From contig CADBQZ010000017.1 in NCBI GenBank assembly GCA_902796865.1, positions 1 through 14,048 of the forward strand: DNA of 14,048 nucleotides, read 5' to 3'. Positions 1 through 8,362 of the stretch are shown here, piece after piece (the stretch's first letter is position 1; the number at the start of each line of letters is the position of its first letter). The notes under the pieces are model-generated. The model was not told the origin of the DNA, did no database searches, and saw only the letters and a program-made list of their open reading frames with translations. The position numbers and the translations under genes are program-made. The stretch is from an uncultured Ruminococcus sp. (GTDB lineage: Bacteria > Bacillota > Clostridia > Oscillospirales > Ruminococcaceae).

Positions 1-663
1 TATAAGAGTATTCTTACGACTCTCCAGAACGAGATGCCTCAGACGATAGCGCTCGTATTGTCACATATCAATTCAAAGAAAACAGCGCAGATAATCGCCG
101 AGCTGCCTGAAGAGACCCAGATAGACGTATTCAAGAGGATCGCCGATCTTGAAGGTACTTCACAGCAGGTAATAAGAGGCGTTGAAGAAATGATACATGA
201 AAAGATAAGCACTGTATCTTCTGTTGAACAGGCGGAACTCGGCGGTATCAATTATCTTGCAGACGTAATGAACAACCTCGATACGAGAACGGAAAAATCT
301 ATTATGGAAGAGCTTGATATGTCCGATCCCGAGCTTGTTGACGAGATCAGGAAGAAGATGTTCACATTTGATGACATCGTATTCCTCGACAACCGTGAGA
401 TCCAGACATTTCTGCGTGAATGTGACCAGAAGGATCTTACTGTTGCACTCAAGGGTGCAGGTGCAGAGGTCAAGAAGGTCATCATGGCGAATATGTCACA
501 GCGTCAGCAGGAAACGATCAAGACCGATCTTCAGTATCTCCACAACGTTCGTGTGCGTGATATTGAAGAAGCACAGAGAGGCATCATAGATACTATCAGA
601 CGTCTTGAAGAAGCAGGCGAGATAGTAATGAGCAAGGGCGGAATGGATGAAATAATTCCTTAA
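1..663 (+). CDS. fliG: Flagellar motor switch protein FliG (5'-truncated by window edge)
   Basis: FliG is the rotor protein of the flagellar C-ring; its C-terminal domain meets the stator for torque and its middle domain binds FliM. The frame is open from base 1 (YKSILTTLQNE...), so the Met at base 34 is internal and the true start lies left of the window. About 220 codons are visible, against roughly 335 for a full FliG, covering the middle and C-terminal domains. The torque helix region is intact: EIRKKMFTFDDIVFLDNR keeps the conserved Arg, Asp-Asp and Arg. The tail RDIEEAQRGIIDTIRRLEEA is also typical. The usual EHPQ motif reads EMPQ here. The gene ends 42 bp before cheA and appears to be in the same operon. 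Identification is firm from family knowledge. Confidence 0.95.
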   Translation, partial: YKSILTTLQNEMPQTIALVLSHINSKKTAQIIAELPEETQIDVFKRIADLEGTSQQVIRGVEEMIHEKISTVSSVEQAELGGINYLADVMNNLDTRTEKSIMEELDMSDPELVDEIRKKMFTFDDIVFLDNREIQTFLRECDQKDLTVALKGAGAEVKKVIMANMSQRQQETIKTDLQYLHNVRVRDIEEAQRGIIDTIRRLEEAGEIVMSKGGMDEIIP

Positions 664-705
664 AATAAATTTAATAAACAAAGAAACATAGGCAGGTGTA
701 AAATT

Positions 706-2901
706 ATGAGTAGATTTGAATCAGGCATGGAGAGCATGATAGATATGTACATATACGAGACTACATCGCTTCTCGAACAGCTTGACGAAATAATGATGAG
801 AACAGAAACGAATAATGAATTTGGTGAAGAGGATATAAATGAGATATTCCGTATAATGCACACCATAAAGGGAAGTTCCGCAATGATGGGACTTGAGAAT
901 ATGTCTGTTCTTGCTCACAGAATAGAGGACATGTTTTTCATTATCCGTGAAGAAAATCCGGTAATAGATGAGAAAAAGACTCTTTTCCAGCTTATTTTTG
1001 ATTCATCGGATCTTCTGAAAGCTGAGATAGATATGCTTCAGGATGATGATTCTGAACCTACAGATTTCAGTGATCAGATCACAAAGATAGAAAAATTCGT
1101 TGAATATCTCAAAAAATGCGTAAATGGTGAAGGCGGTGCCGCACCGGCAGCAGAAGGTGAAGCAGCAGAAGCTGCGCCGGAGGCAGCAGATGAAGCAAAA
1201 CCGGCAGAGGCAGCACAGCCTGAAGGCAGTTCGGGATTCTGTAAGGTACGTGTATACTTTGAGGATAACTGTGAGATGGAAAATCTCAGAGCGCTTATCA
1301 TCGTAAACAAGATCAAGGAATATTGTACAGAACTTAAAACTGTCCCGGATAATATAGAAAATGATCCTTCGACTGCTAAGGATATAATAGATAATGGTTT
1401 TCTTATCATGTTCAAATCTCATGTTGATGATTACAAGGTCGTATTGAGTGAGATCGAAGGTGCAGTAAACGTAAAGTCTTATGAAATAGAAGAAGAGCCA
1501 TCAGAGTTGGCAGCACCTGCTACTGAAAAAGCAGCAGAACCTGCAGCTGAAGCACCTAAGCCTGCTGCAGCAGCACCTACGGTCGAAGCACCTGCGGTCG
1601 AAGCATCTAAGCCTGCAGCAGCACCTGCTCCAAAGCCGCAGCCTACAGCTTCGCAGACTAATGAACAGATAAACAAGAAGATCGCACAGCAGAAAAATGC
1701 CGGCGGTCATGCAAATAAAGGCAAGCAGAGTCTTATCAGTGTAAACCTGAATAAGTTAGACCAGCTTCAGGATATGGTCGGTGAGATAGTTATCTCGGAA
1801 GCTATGGTAACTTCAAACCCGGATCTCAAGGGATTGAAGCTCGATAATTTCCAGAAAGCTGCCAGAGAACTCAGAAAGCTTACCGATGAGCTTCAGGATA
1901 TCGTTATGTCGGTACGAATGGTGCCTCTTTCGGGTGTATTCAATAAGATGACAAGAATAGTCCGTGATATGAAGGTAAAGCTCAATAAGGACGTTGACCT
2001 TGTATTCGAGGGCGAAGAGACAGAAGTTGATAAGAGCGTTATCGACAATCTTAACGATCCTATCATGCACATGGTAAGAAACTCTGTCGATCATGGTATC
2101 GAAGCTACTGCTGAGGAGCGTATTGCTGCCGGTAAGCCTGCAAAGGGTACCGTAACATTAGCAGCATACAGTTCTTCGGGAGAAGTTATCATCGTAGTAT
2201 CAGACGACGGCGGCGGTATCGACTGTCAGAGAGTACTTGAAAAAGCAAGAGAAAACGGACTTCTTACAAAGCCTGAAGAAGAATATACTGAAAAAGAGAT
2301 ATTCAATATGGTAATGCTTCCGGGTTTCTCGACAAACAAGGAAGTTACCGAATATTCCGGACGTGGTGTCGGAATGGACGTTGTAAGACAGGGTATTGAA
2401 AAGATCGGCGGTACAGTTTCTGTTGACAGTAAAGCAGGAGAAGGAACTAACTTTATCATAAAGATCCCGCTTTCACTTGCTATCATAGACGGTATTGAAG
2501 TATCGGTCGGAAAATCAATATTCACTATCCCGACAAATGCTATAAAGAAATTTATCAAGCTCAAGAAGAATCAGCTTCTTCATGATACATCACACAAGGA
2601 GATCATAAAGGACGGAAATAAGCTTTATCCTCTTATAAGACTGAATCAGTATTATGGCATACAGGATTCGCTTGATAACGTATATGAAGGTGTTGTGGTG
2701 CTCGTTGAATCGGACGGAAGATATGCCTGCATACTTGTAGATGAGCTTATCGGTGAACAGCAGGTCGTTGTAAAGCCGTTCTCACCTATGTTCAACAGAT
2801 ATAATATCAAACAGCAGGGTATGGCGGGATGTACTATACTCGGTGACGGAAGCATTACGATAATCCTTGAAATTGGAAGTATCATAGAAAATAACGGTTA
2901 A
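706..2901 (+). CDS. cheA: Chemotaxis histidine kinase CheA
   Basis: CheA is the cytoplasmic kinase that reads receptor state through CheW and phosphorylates CheY and CheB. The 731-residue protein has the full P1-P5 layout. P1 (about 1-125) carries the phospho-accepting His52 in HTIKGSSAMMG. An Ala/Glu/Pro-rich linker (about 143-175) precedes the P2 response-regulator docking domain (about 176-262). A second Ala/Pro-rich linker runs to about 340. P3, the dimerisation helices, begins near 341 (SVNLNKLDQLQDMVGEIVI). The P4 ATPase has N box HMVRNSVDHGIE (about 454), G1 DDGGGID (about 500) and G2 GRGVGMDVV. P5, the CheW-like domain, fills the C-terminus from about 590. The start follows a modest GGCAGGTG site. 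All catalytic motifs look intact. Gene order fliG-cheA-cheW-cheR-cheB-cheW indicates one transcription unit. Confidence 0.97.
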   Translation: MSRFESGMESMIDMYIYETTSLLEQLDEIMMRTETNNEFGEEDINEIFRIMHTIKGSSAMMGLENMSVLAHRIEDMFFIIREENPVIDEKKTLFQLIFDSSDLLKAEIDMLQDDDSEPTDFSDQITKIEKFVEYLKKCVNGEGGAAPAAEGEAAEAAPEAADEAKPAEAAQPEGSSGFCKVRVYFEDNCEMENLRALIIVNKIKEYCTELKTVPDNIENDPSTAKDIIDNGFLIMFKSHVDDYKVVLSEIEGAVNVKSYEIEEEPSELAAPATEKAAEPAAEAPKPAAAAPTVEAPAVEASKPAAAPAPKPQPTASQTNEQINKKIAQQKNAGGHANKGKQSLISVNLNKLDQLQDMVGEIVISEAMVTSNPDLKGLKLDNFQKAARELRKLTDELQDIVMSVRMVPLSGVFNKMTRIVRDMKVKLNKDVDLVFEGEETEVDKSVIDNLNDPIMHMVRNSVDHGIEATAEERIAAGKPAKGTVTLAAYSSSGEVIIVVSDDGGGIDCQRVLEKARENGLLTKPEEEYTEKEIFNMVMLPGFSTNKEVTEYSGRGVGMDVVRQGIEKIGGTVSVDSKAGEGTNFIIKIPLSLAIIDGIEVSVGKSIFTIPTNAIKKFIKLKKNQLLHDTSHKEIIKDGNKLYPLIRLNQYYGIQDSLDNVYEGVVVLVESDGRYACILVDELIGEQQVVVKPFSPMFNRYNIKQQGMAGCTILGDGSITIILEIGSIIENNG

Positions 2902-2918
2902 AAGGGAGTGAGCTAAAA

Positions 2919-3386
2919 ATGGCAAATGAATCAGCATATCAGGCAACCAAAAATGAATTCAATACAAACGGCGGACAGATATTGCTGTATTATATAGATG
3001 ATGTGCTTTACGGCATAGAGATACAGTATATCAATGAAATAATAAGCGTTATGCCTATCACTGTTGTTCCGAGAGTTCCTGAATTTATAAAGGGAGTTAT
3101 AAACATCAGAGGTAAGGTAGTTCCGGTAATAAGTGTCCGCAACAAGATAAATAAGCCGGAAATACCATATAATGACAGAACAAGTATAATAATCGTTGAG
3201 ATCGAAGATCTTACTGTTGGTCTTATTGTTGACAGTGTAAGAGAAATGGCAGAAGTCCTTCCTACAGATACCTGTTCTGCACCGGATTATAAAATGGTAA
3301 ACGAGAATCAGTATATAAAAAGCATCATAGATTCAGGCGGCGAGATAAAGCAGTTGCTTGACATACACAAGCTAATTTTGGAGTAA
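2919..3386 (+). CDS. cheW: Chemotaxis coupling protein CheW (first copy)
   Basis: CheW bridges chemoreceptors and CheA in the cytoplasmic signalling array. The 155-residue protein is a single CheW domain (about residues 18-153). It has the typical opening strand (ILLYYIDDVLYGIEI), the Pro-Glu-Phe-Ile-Lys-Gly segment and the hallmark GVINIRGKVVPVISVR. A good ribosome binding site, AAGGGAGTG, precedes the ATG, 17 bp after cheA. The stop lies 6 bp before cheR, so the two are tightly coupled. It resembles the second CheW (5274-5828) in the core but lacks that protein's N- and C-terminal extensions. Confidence 0.94.
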   Translation: MANESAYQATKNEFNTNGGQILLYYIDDVLYGIEIQYINEIISVMPITVVPRVPEFIKGVINIRGKVVPVISVRNKINKPEIPYNDRTSIIIVEIEDLTVGLIVDSVREMAEVLPTDTCSAPDYKMVNENQYIKSIIDSGGEIKQLLDIHKLILE

Positions 3387-3392
3387 TCAGTT

Positions 3393-4205
3393 ATGGAAAA
3401 CATTAAAATAACAGACAGCGAATTTGAAAGACTCGTTAAATTTATGTACAAGACGTATGGCATTGATCTTGGCAAGAAAAGGGTATTGATCGAAGGAAGA
3501 CTTTCCAAAATGATAGCTGAAAGAGGTTTTCATTCATATTCTGAATATTTCAATATGGCTTTCAATGATCCTTCCGGTCTTGAAACGGTAAACCTTGTAA
3601 ATAAACTTACTACAAATCATACGTATTTTATGCGTGAAGCACAGCATTTTGATTTTCTTCGTGATGTAATGCTTCCGCACGTTGAAAAGACTGTTCTTGA
3701 TAAAGACGCAAGGATATGGTGTGCCGCATCATCTTCAGGTGAAGAGCCATATACTATAGCCATGATAATAGACGAATATTTTGGCTCAAGAAAGGCAGGC
3801 TGGGATCTCAGGATACTTGCAACAGACCTTTCGACAGATATTCTTGCAAAGGCTAAAAAGGGAACATATACAGCCGAAGGAATAAAGGCTGTACCGGATA
3901 GCTGGAAAAAGAATTATTTCAAGAAAAATGCTGACGGCACATATACTGTAGTAGACAAAATAAAAAGTCAGGTCATATTCAAACAGTTCAATCTTATGGA
4001 TGAGATCAAATATAAAAAGCCGTATGATATAATTTTCTGCCGTAATGTAATGATCTATTTTGACGCTCCTACGAAGGCAGCCCTTATAGAAAGATTTTAT
4101 GATGTAATGAAACCGGGCGGATATTTTCTCGTAGGTCATGCAGAAAGCGTTCCTAAAACTTCAAGATTTAAGTTTGTGCAGCCAGCTACATATCAGAAAA
4201 TTTAA
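3393..4205 (+). CDS. cheR: Chemoreceptor glutamate methyltransferase CheR
   Basis: CheR transfers methyl groups from S-adenosylmethionine to receptor glutamates during adaptation, opposing CheB. The 270-residue protein has the helical N-terminal domain (about 1-72), then the characteristic TTNHTYFMREAQHF segment (about 73-86). The SAM-binding segment IWCAASSSGEEPYTIAMI starts near 107, and DIIFCRNVMIYFD near 211. The C-terminal part GGYFLVGHAESVP is also typical. No receptor-tethering pentapeptide-binding extension or TPR is evident, so it is a standard single-unit CheR. It starts 6 bp after cheW with TTGGAG as likely ribosome binding site inside the cheW end, and is followed 18 bp later by cheB. 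Confidence 0.95.
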   Translation: MENIKITDSEFERLVKFMYKTYGIDLGKKRVLIEGRLSKMIAERGFHSYSEYFNMAFNDPSGLETVNLVNKLTTNHTYFMREAQHFDFLRDVMLPHVEKTVLDKDARIWCAASSSGEEPYTIAMIIDEYFGSRKAGWDLRILATDLSTDILAKAKKGTYTAEGIKAVPDSWKKNYFKKNADGTYTVVDKIKSQVIFKQFNLMDEIKYKKPYDIIFCRNVMIYFDAPTKAALIERFYDVMKPGGYFLVGHAESVPKTSRFKFVQPATYQKI

Positions 4206-4223
4206 AATAAAGGGAGTTTTACT

Positions 4224-5255
4224 ATGCTAGAGAGAAAAATAAAGTTATTAATAGTAGATGATTCACTTTTATTCCGTGAAACTCTTGCAAAATTCTTTAA
4301 TAATGATAACCTTATAGAAGTAGTCGGAAAAGCAAGTGATCCATATGAGGCAAGGGATAAGATAGTTGAACTCAGACCTGATGTAATAACACTTGATGTT
4401 GAGATGCCTAAGATGAATGGAATACAGTTTTTGAAAAAGCTTATTCCGCAGTATCCGGTGCCAACGGTCATAGTTTCATCGGCTCCGATAAAGGCGTTTG
4501 ATGCACTTGACGCAGGTGCTGTAGATTATGTTAAAAAACCGATGATAAAAACTCCCAAAGATATGGAGGGTTTTGCTTATGATCTCAGAGCAAAAGTTGT
4601 TACTGCATCGCAGGCAAAGGTCATACAGAAGAAGATATTGGGTTCTTCTAAACAGTCCCATACAGTAAGCAATGAGGCAATTGCGAGAAACAAGGATACA
4701 ATTATTGCAATGGGAGCTTCTACAGGCGGTACAGATGCGCTCCAGACGGTGCTGACAGCGCTTCCTGGAAATCTTCCGCCGATAGTTATAGTGCAGCATA
4801 TGCCGCCGGGCTTTACAAAGATGTTTGCCGACAGACTCAACAAAATATGCGCTGTTGAGATAAGAGAGGCAAAAGACGGCGACAGGCTCCATAATGGACT
4901 TGCACTTATTGCACCGGGTGATTTTCATATGTCGCTGCATAAAGATGCACAGGGCTATTTTGTTAAGGTCGAGTATGGTGAGAGAGTTTCAAGCCATCGT
5001 CCGTCGGTAGATTATCTTTTCAACAGTGTTGCAAAAACTGCCGGAAAAAATGCTATAGGTGTTATCATGACAGGAATGGGCTCTGACGGAGCAGAGGGTA
5101 TGTATAAGATGTTCCAGCAGGGAGCTTATAATATAGGACAGGATAAAGAGACCTGTGTAGTTTACGGAATGCCGATGACGGCGTATATGCGTGGGGGTGT
5201 CACCATACAAGCCCCTCTCGATAAAATAAGCAGTCTTATCTGCAAACATTTGTAA
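4224..5255 (+). CDS. cheB: Chemotaxis response regulator methylesterase/deamidase CheB
   Basis: CheB removes methyl groups from, and can deamidate, chemoreceptors; CheA-P activates it. The 343-residue protein has a receiver domain (about 1-118) with acidic pair Asp12-Asp13 in LLIVDDSLLFRETL, phospho-acceptor Asp58 in TLDVEMPKMNG, Ser in IVSSAPIK and Lys in DYVKKP. A linker leads to the esterase domain (about 158-342). The catalytic triad is visible as Ser166 (MGASTGGT), His192 (VQHMPPGF) and Asp288 (GMGSDGAEG). AAAGGGAG gives a good ribosome binding site. Position after cheR and before a second cheW fits an adaptation module. No cheY, cheC or cheD is in the window. Confidence 0.97.
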   Translation: MLERKIKLLIVDDSLLFRETLAKFFNNDNLIEVVGKASDPYEARDKIVELRPDVITLDVEMPKMNGIQFLKKLIPQYPVPTVIVSSAPIKAFDALDAGAVDYVKKPMIKTPKDMEGFAYDLRAKVVTASQAKVIQKKILGSSKQSHTVSNEAIARNKDTIIAMGASTGGTDALQTVLTALPGNLPPIVIVQHMPPGFTKMFADRLNKICAVEIREAKDGDRLHNGLALIAPGDFHMSLHKDAQGYFVKVEYGERVSSHRPSVDYLFNSVAKTAGKNAIGVIMTGMGSDGAEGMYKMFQQGAYNIGQDKETCVVYGMPMTAYMRGGVTIQAPLDKISSLICKHL

Positions 5256-5273
5256 AAGTGAGGAGGGCTTTAA

Positions 5274-5828
5274 ATGAGCAATGTATTGAACAGATTCAAT
5301 AAAACAGAAGAAGAAGAGATAAATGAGGCTAATGAGATAAGCGAAAAGTATCTTTCCTTTTTCATTGACAAGCAGTTTTATGCTTTTCATATCCATGATG
5401 TAGTTGAGATCATTGAGATGCAGGAAATAACTCCGGTACCGGAATTCCCGGATTATGCTAAGGGTATCATAAATCTTCGTGGAACTCTTATCCCTGTTAT
5501 TGACGTAAGACTTCGTTTCAGTAAGAATGAAGCTGAATATAACGAGAGAACTTGTATCATAATCTTAAATCTTAAAAATGTAATGGTTGGATTTATCGTT
5601 GATACAGTCGATGAAGTTATTGATATTGACAAGAAGAATATTACTGGCATACCTAAGATCTCTGATAAGAAGACAAGAAAGTTCATTGAAGGTGTCGGTA
5701 AGATACAGAAGAAGATCGTTATGCTTTTGAATGCTCAGAAAATGCTCAGCGATGAGGAAATAAAGGGTCTTGAAAGTGTAAATGATTTTGACGTAAATGA
5801 TTTTGAAGATGTAAAAAGTGCAACATGA
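5274..5828 (+). CDS. cheW: CheW-like coupling protein with terminal extensions (second copy)
   Basis: A second CheW-domain protein, 184 residues. The core (about 26-158) shows the family pattern (YLSFFIDKQFYAFHI, GIINLRGTLIPVIDVR, FIVDTVDEVIDI). It differs from the first CheW by a charged N-terminal extension of about 25 residues containing EEEEINEANEISEKY, and an acidic tail of about 25 residues ending NDFDVNDFEDVKSAT. Ribosome binding site GAGGAGGG is strong. It is the last gene of the operon, with a strong terminator 11 bp past its stop. It may couple a different receptor set to CheA, or act as a CheV-like adaptor lacking a receiver domain; this is inference. CheV itself is ruled out by the absence of a response-regulator domain. 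Confidence 0.9.
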   Translation: MSNVLNRFNKTEEEEINEANEISEKYLSFFIDKQFYAFHIHDVVEIIEMQEITPVPEFPDYAKGIINLRGTLIPVIDVRLRFSKNEAEYNERTCIIILNLKNVMVGFIVDTVDEVIDIDKKNITGIPKISDKKTRKFIEGVGKIQKKIVMLLNAQKMLSDEEIKGLESVNDFDVNDFEDVKSAT

Positions 5829-5838
5829 TAAATAAAGT

Positions 5839-5868
5839 TCCCTCCATTTTTATGGAGGGATTTTTTTT
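5839..5868 (+). terminator. Rho-independent terminator of the chemotaxis operon
   Basis: A perfect 8-bp stem (TCCCTCCA at 5839-5846 with TGGAGGGA at 5853-5860) and 6-nt loop are followed by eight T residues. It lies 11 bp after the second cheW stop. Confidence 0.93.
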
Positions 5869-5882
5869 GAGCATATAAACAC

Positions 5883-5919
5883 AAAAACCTACCCCATTCT
5901 CAAAATTGAGAATGGGGTA
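5883..5919 (-). terminator. Rho-independent terminator of the dockerin gene
   Basis: A perfect 14-bp inverted repeat (5890-5903 with 5906-5919) is followed on the minus strand by GGTTTTTGT. It sits about 57 bp beyond the stop of the minus-strand dockerin gene, back to back with the chemotaxis terminator. The plus-strand side lacks a T-run, so the orientation is clear. Confidence 0.88.
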
Positions 5920-5975
5920 AATTTCTTAGGTAAATTTATGGAGAGTATTTGTCGTGATTTTATTCAACGCATATA

Positions 5976-8252
5976 TCAGATCGCTCTTTCAAGTACTAAG
6001 CTGTCGAATACGTTTATTTCGCCGTCATCGTTGATGTCGTGTTCTTCAATGTTCATTGAATCTGCTGTATCGCTGTTGCCAACTAGCATCTTCTTGAATA
6101 AATTAGCATCATTTGCTGTAACGATACCGTCGTCGTCCATATCAGCTTTATTTGAGTATGTTATAACTATGCTGTCGATAGTGATAGTTTCTCTGTCGCC
6201 GTACCAGTATCCGATATTGAGTTTTGAATACTCATTTACCATGTCCTGCTGGTCTTCATTGATAGTTGCGTTTATTGCAAAATCAGAGTATGGGTTCTGT
6301 CCTGAGAAGTTCTTCTGGAACATATGTGAATTTGCCATATTCATGAATACGCCGATATTATAATTGCCTATATAGCTGTCTGAGCTGATATTTACTTCTA
6401 TATTTTCTATAACGTCAAGCTTGTTTGCAATATCAAGAGCATCTATTGAAAGCATTTCTCCGCCCATTGTAAGATCCTTGTTTACAACGATTATTCTTGA
6501 ATGCTTGCTGCCTTCATTTGTTACAGGAGCATAAGTTACTGATGAAGATGTAGTTGTAGTTTCAACAGGAGCTGATGTTGTAGTAGTTGTTGTAGTAGTT
6601 GTTGTTATTGTTTCGGTTGTAGTTGTGATCTCTGTAACTTCATTTTCTCTTACAACAAGTGTTATAGAGTCGATATAGATAGGGTATGTCTGGCTGTAAT
6701 TGCAAGTAAGTGTAAGTGTGCTGTCAGACTTTATAGCATTGCATCTGTAAGCATCGTCTATGATATAGCTGAAGCAGTCTTCGTCTATTTCCTTATTTTC
6801 AGAATATGTGCAGTTGCCGTTTGAAACTGCAAGCTCATATGACATAGAGAGGTAGCCTATCATGAAGCTGTTTGCGCTCATATCAACGATGACTGCATCT
6901 GCTGTTTCGTTGTCGTTGAGGTATTTGCCGATATTTAATTCTACAGAATCACTCTGATCGTATAATCCATCATATGAGATGATCCTTTTTGTATACTGAC
7001 CTTCGCTAAGAGAAAATGCAGTAGTTGTAGTTGTCTCGGTTGTTGTGATCTCAGCTGTAGTAGTTGTCATTTTTGTTGTAGTCTCATAAGCGGTAGTTGT
7101 TGTTTCAGATGTAGTAGTAGTTTCAGTTGTTGTCTCAGGTACTGTAGTAGTTGTTGTAGTTGTAGTTGTTGTTTTAGGAGTTTTAGTGGTTTTTGAAGCA
7201 GTTGTAGTTTGTTCAGGAACTCTTAAAACAGCTGTTATGCTGTCGAGTGTGAGCGGTAATGAACCGGAGTACCATAAGCCTACCTGTATGCTTCTGTAGA
7301 ATTCCATCATGTTGCATTCTTCCTTGGAGCCAAGGCTTATAGAGATCTTATTGTTTGAAACATTTCCCTGGTACACTCTCTGGCACTGCTGACCGTTTGA
7401 AAGTGTTGTAGCCATTGTAAGACTTAAATTACCTATAGTATTGTTTGCTGAGAAATTGAATGTAAGAGCATCTATAGTGTCATTGCTGTCCATAATGCTA
7501 TAGAGATAATCTTTGAATATCTCATTATTTGAATTGAATTGATAATTGCATTCATATGTTCTAAGTATCTGATCGTCTGCAAGAGTTGTTGTTTCTTCAG
7601 GTGTTTCAGCTACTGTTGTAGTAGTTGTTGTCGTTGTTACAGCTGTTGTAGTAGCTGTTGTAGCAACGGGTTCTGAGCCTGTTACCCAAAGTGCTGAGAA
7701 TACGAGTTTCTCACCTGTGAGAAGCGGAGGAATATTGAATGTCTCGCCGGGCTGATAAACATCACCGTTCAAGCTCCAGCCATTGAATCTGTGACCCTCA
7801 TATGTGAATGAGTTTTCAGGGAGTGTTATAGGAGTTCCGTATGTAACGCTCATATTGTAGCTTTTGCTTCCGTCAGCTCTTGTTCCGCCGACACCGGCAA
7901 AGTTTATTGTGTAGACAGCAGGTGCCCATATAGCCTGAACATCAAGGTCGTATGAAGGCATTACATATGTGCTTTCAAGACCAACTGTCTCATTTGTGTT
8001 CTTTATATACCATGAAACGAGCTTATAGCCTTTTCTTGAAAATCTTGATGAATTTGCGAACTGGAATGGAAGACCTTCTGCACAAACAAGTGTGAATGTT
8101 TTGCTTCCGATAATGTTGTCAACATCTCCGGCTGTATATTTAACACTGTGATATGTTGCAGCTGAGACTGTAACGTTTGAAAAAATCACAGTTACTATAA
8201 TAACCATTGCCGATATGATAGATAAAAACTTTTTAGATGTATTTGCATTCAT
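5976..8252 (-). CDS. Secreted dockerin protein with InlB-type repeats, three related unknown modules and Thr-rich linkers
   Basis: A predicted cellulosome component of 758 residues. The start chosen is the ATG at 8252, because AGGAGAGG sits just upstream; the in-frame ATG at 8282 would place that site inside the coding region. Residues 1-31 form a signal peptide (KK, hydrophobic core, VSA cleavage). About 35-190 contain two InlB B-repeat/Listeria-Bacteroides type units ending SWYIKNTN...IWAP and GWSLNGD...SALW. Three modules of about 120 residues (about 228-346, 412-534, 576-697) share IGN/Y-L-S and LTLDSIT-type ends and are separated by poly-Thr linkers. The C-terminus (about 701-757) is a type I dockerin with two Ca-binding loops, DMDDDGIVTAND and DINDDGEINVFD. 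No glycosidase catalytic domain is recognisable, so a binding, adhesion or scaffold-accessory role is more likely than catalysis. A c-di-GMP riboswitch precedes the gene. Confidence 0.9.
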   Translation of the reverse strand: MNANTSKKFLSIISAMVIIVTVIFSNVTVSAATYHSVKYTAGDVDNIIGSKTFTLVCAEGLPFQFANSSRFSRKGYKLVSWYIKNTNETVGLESTYVMPSYDLDVQAIWAPAVYTINFAGVGGTRADGSKSYNMSVTYGTPITLPENSFTYEGHRFNGWSLNGDVYQPGETFNIPPLLTGEKLVFSALWVTGSEPVATTATTTAVTTTTTTTTVAETPEETTTLADDQILRTYECNYQFNSNNEIFKDYLYSIMDSNDTIDALTFNFSANNTIGNLSLTMATTLSNGQQCQRVYQGNVSNNKISISLGSKEECNMMEFYRSIQVGLWYSGSLPLTLDSITAVLRVPEQTTTASKTTKTPKTTTTTTTTTTVPETTTETTTTSETTTTAYETTTKMTTTTAEITTTETTTTTAFSLSEGQYTKRIISYDGLYDQSDSVELNIGKYLNDNETADAVIVDMSANSFMIGYLSMSYELAVSNGNCTYSENKEIDEDCFSYIIDDAYRCNAIKSDSTLTLTCNYSQTYPIYIDSITLVVRENEVTEITTTTETITTTTTTTTTTSAPVETTTTSSSVTYAPVTNEGSKHSRIIVVNKDLTMGGEMLSIDALDIANKLDVIENIEVNISSDSYIGNYNIGVFMNMANSHMFQKNFSGQNPYSDFAINATINEDQQDMVNEYSKLNIGYWYGDRETITIDSIVITYSNKADMDDDGIVTANDANLFKKMLVGNSDTADSMNIEEHDINDDGEINVFDSLVLERAI
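6547..6640 (-). repeat. Low-complexity Thr-rich linker coding repeat (linker 3)
   Basis: ACA/ACT codon runs encode the linker between the second and third unknown modules of the dockerin protein. It is part of the coding region, not a separate element. Confidence 0.85.
7018..7214 (-). repeat. Low-complexity Thr-rich linker coding repeat (linker 2, longest)
   Basis: About 65 codons dominated by Thr with Glu, Ala and Lys form the longest interdomain linker, between modules one and two. Such linkers are common between cellulosomal modules and are often O-glycosylated. Confidence 0.85.
7578..7668 (-). repeat. Low-complexity Thr-rich linker coding repeat (linker 1)
   Basis: Poly-Thr codon run between the InlB-type N-terminal region and the first unknown module of the dockerin protein. 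Confidence 0.82.
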
Positions 8253-8302
8253 GACTAAATCCTCTCCTTTACCATAAACCAATACCTTACCATTTACCTA
8301 AT

Positions 8303-8335
8303 AAAAAAAACCGTTATCTTGCACAGATAGCGGTT
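8303..8335 (-). terminator. Intrinsic terminator in the riboswitch expression platform
   Basis: On the minus strand AACCGCTATCT (8335-8325) pairs with AGATAACGGTT (8319-8309) with one C-A mismatch and a 5-nt loop, followed by eight T residues (8310-8303). It lies between the c-di-GMP aptamer and the dockerin start codon, so it can act as a regulated attenuator. Its 5' strand contains CAACCG (8336-8331), complementary to CGGTTG (8374-8369) in the aptamer 3' strand, giving a plausible antiterminator. Confidence 0.88.
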
Positions 8336-8362
8336 GACTTAAATAACATGATTAAGATCATG

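Noticed and set aside
34..663. FliG starting at the ATG at base 34
   Set aside because: The frame is open to base 1 and the residues before this Met match the family, so the gene is truncated by the window.
1479..1710. Minus-strand Ala/Cys-rich reading frames inside cheA
   Set aside because: They mirror the Ala/Pro-rich linker codons of cheA and have no start signals.
5938..6363. 141-codon plus-strand reading frame
   Set aside because: It is antisense to the dockerin domain region, has low-complexity Ser-rich sequence and no ribosome binding site or family resemblance.
8253..8282. Dockerin gene starting at the upstream ATG at 8282
   Set aside because: The extra ten residues are encoded by the ribosome binding site region of the ATG at 8252, which also gives a cleaner signal peptide.
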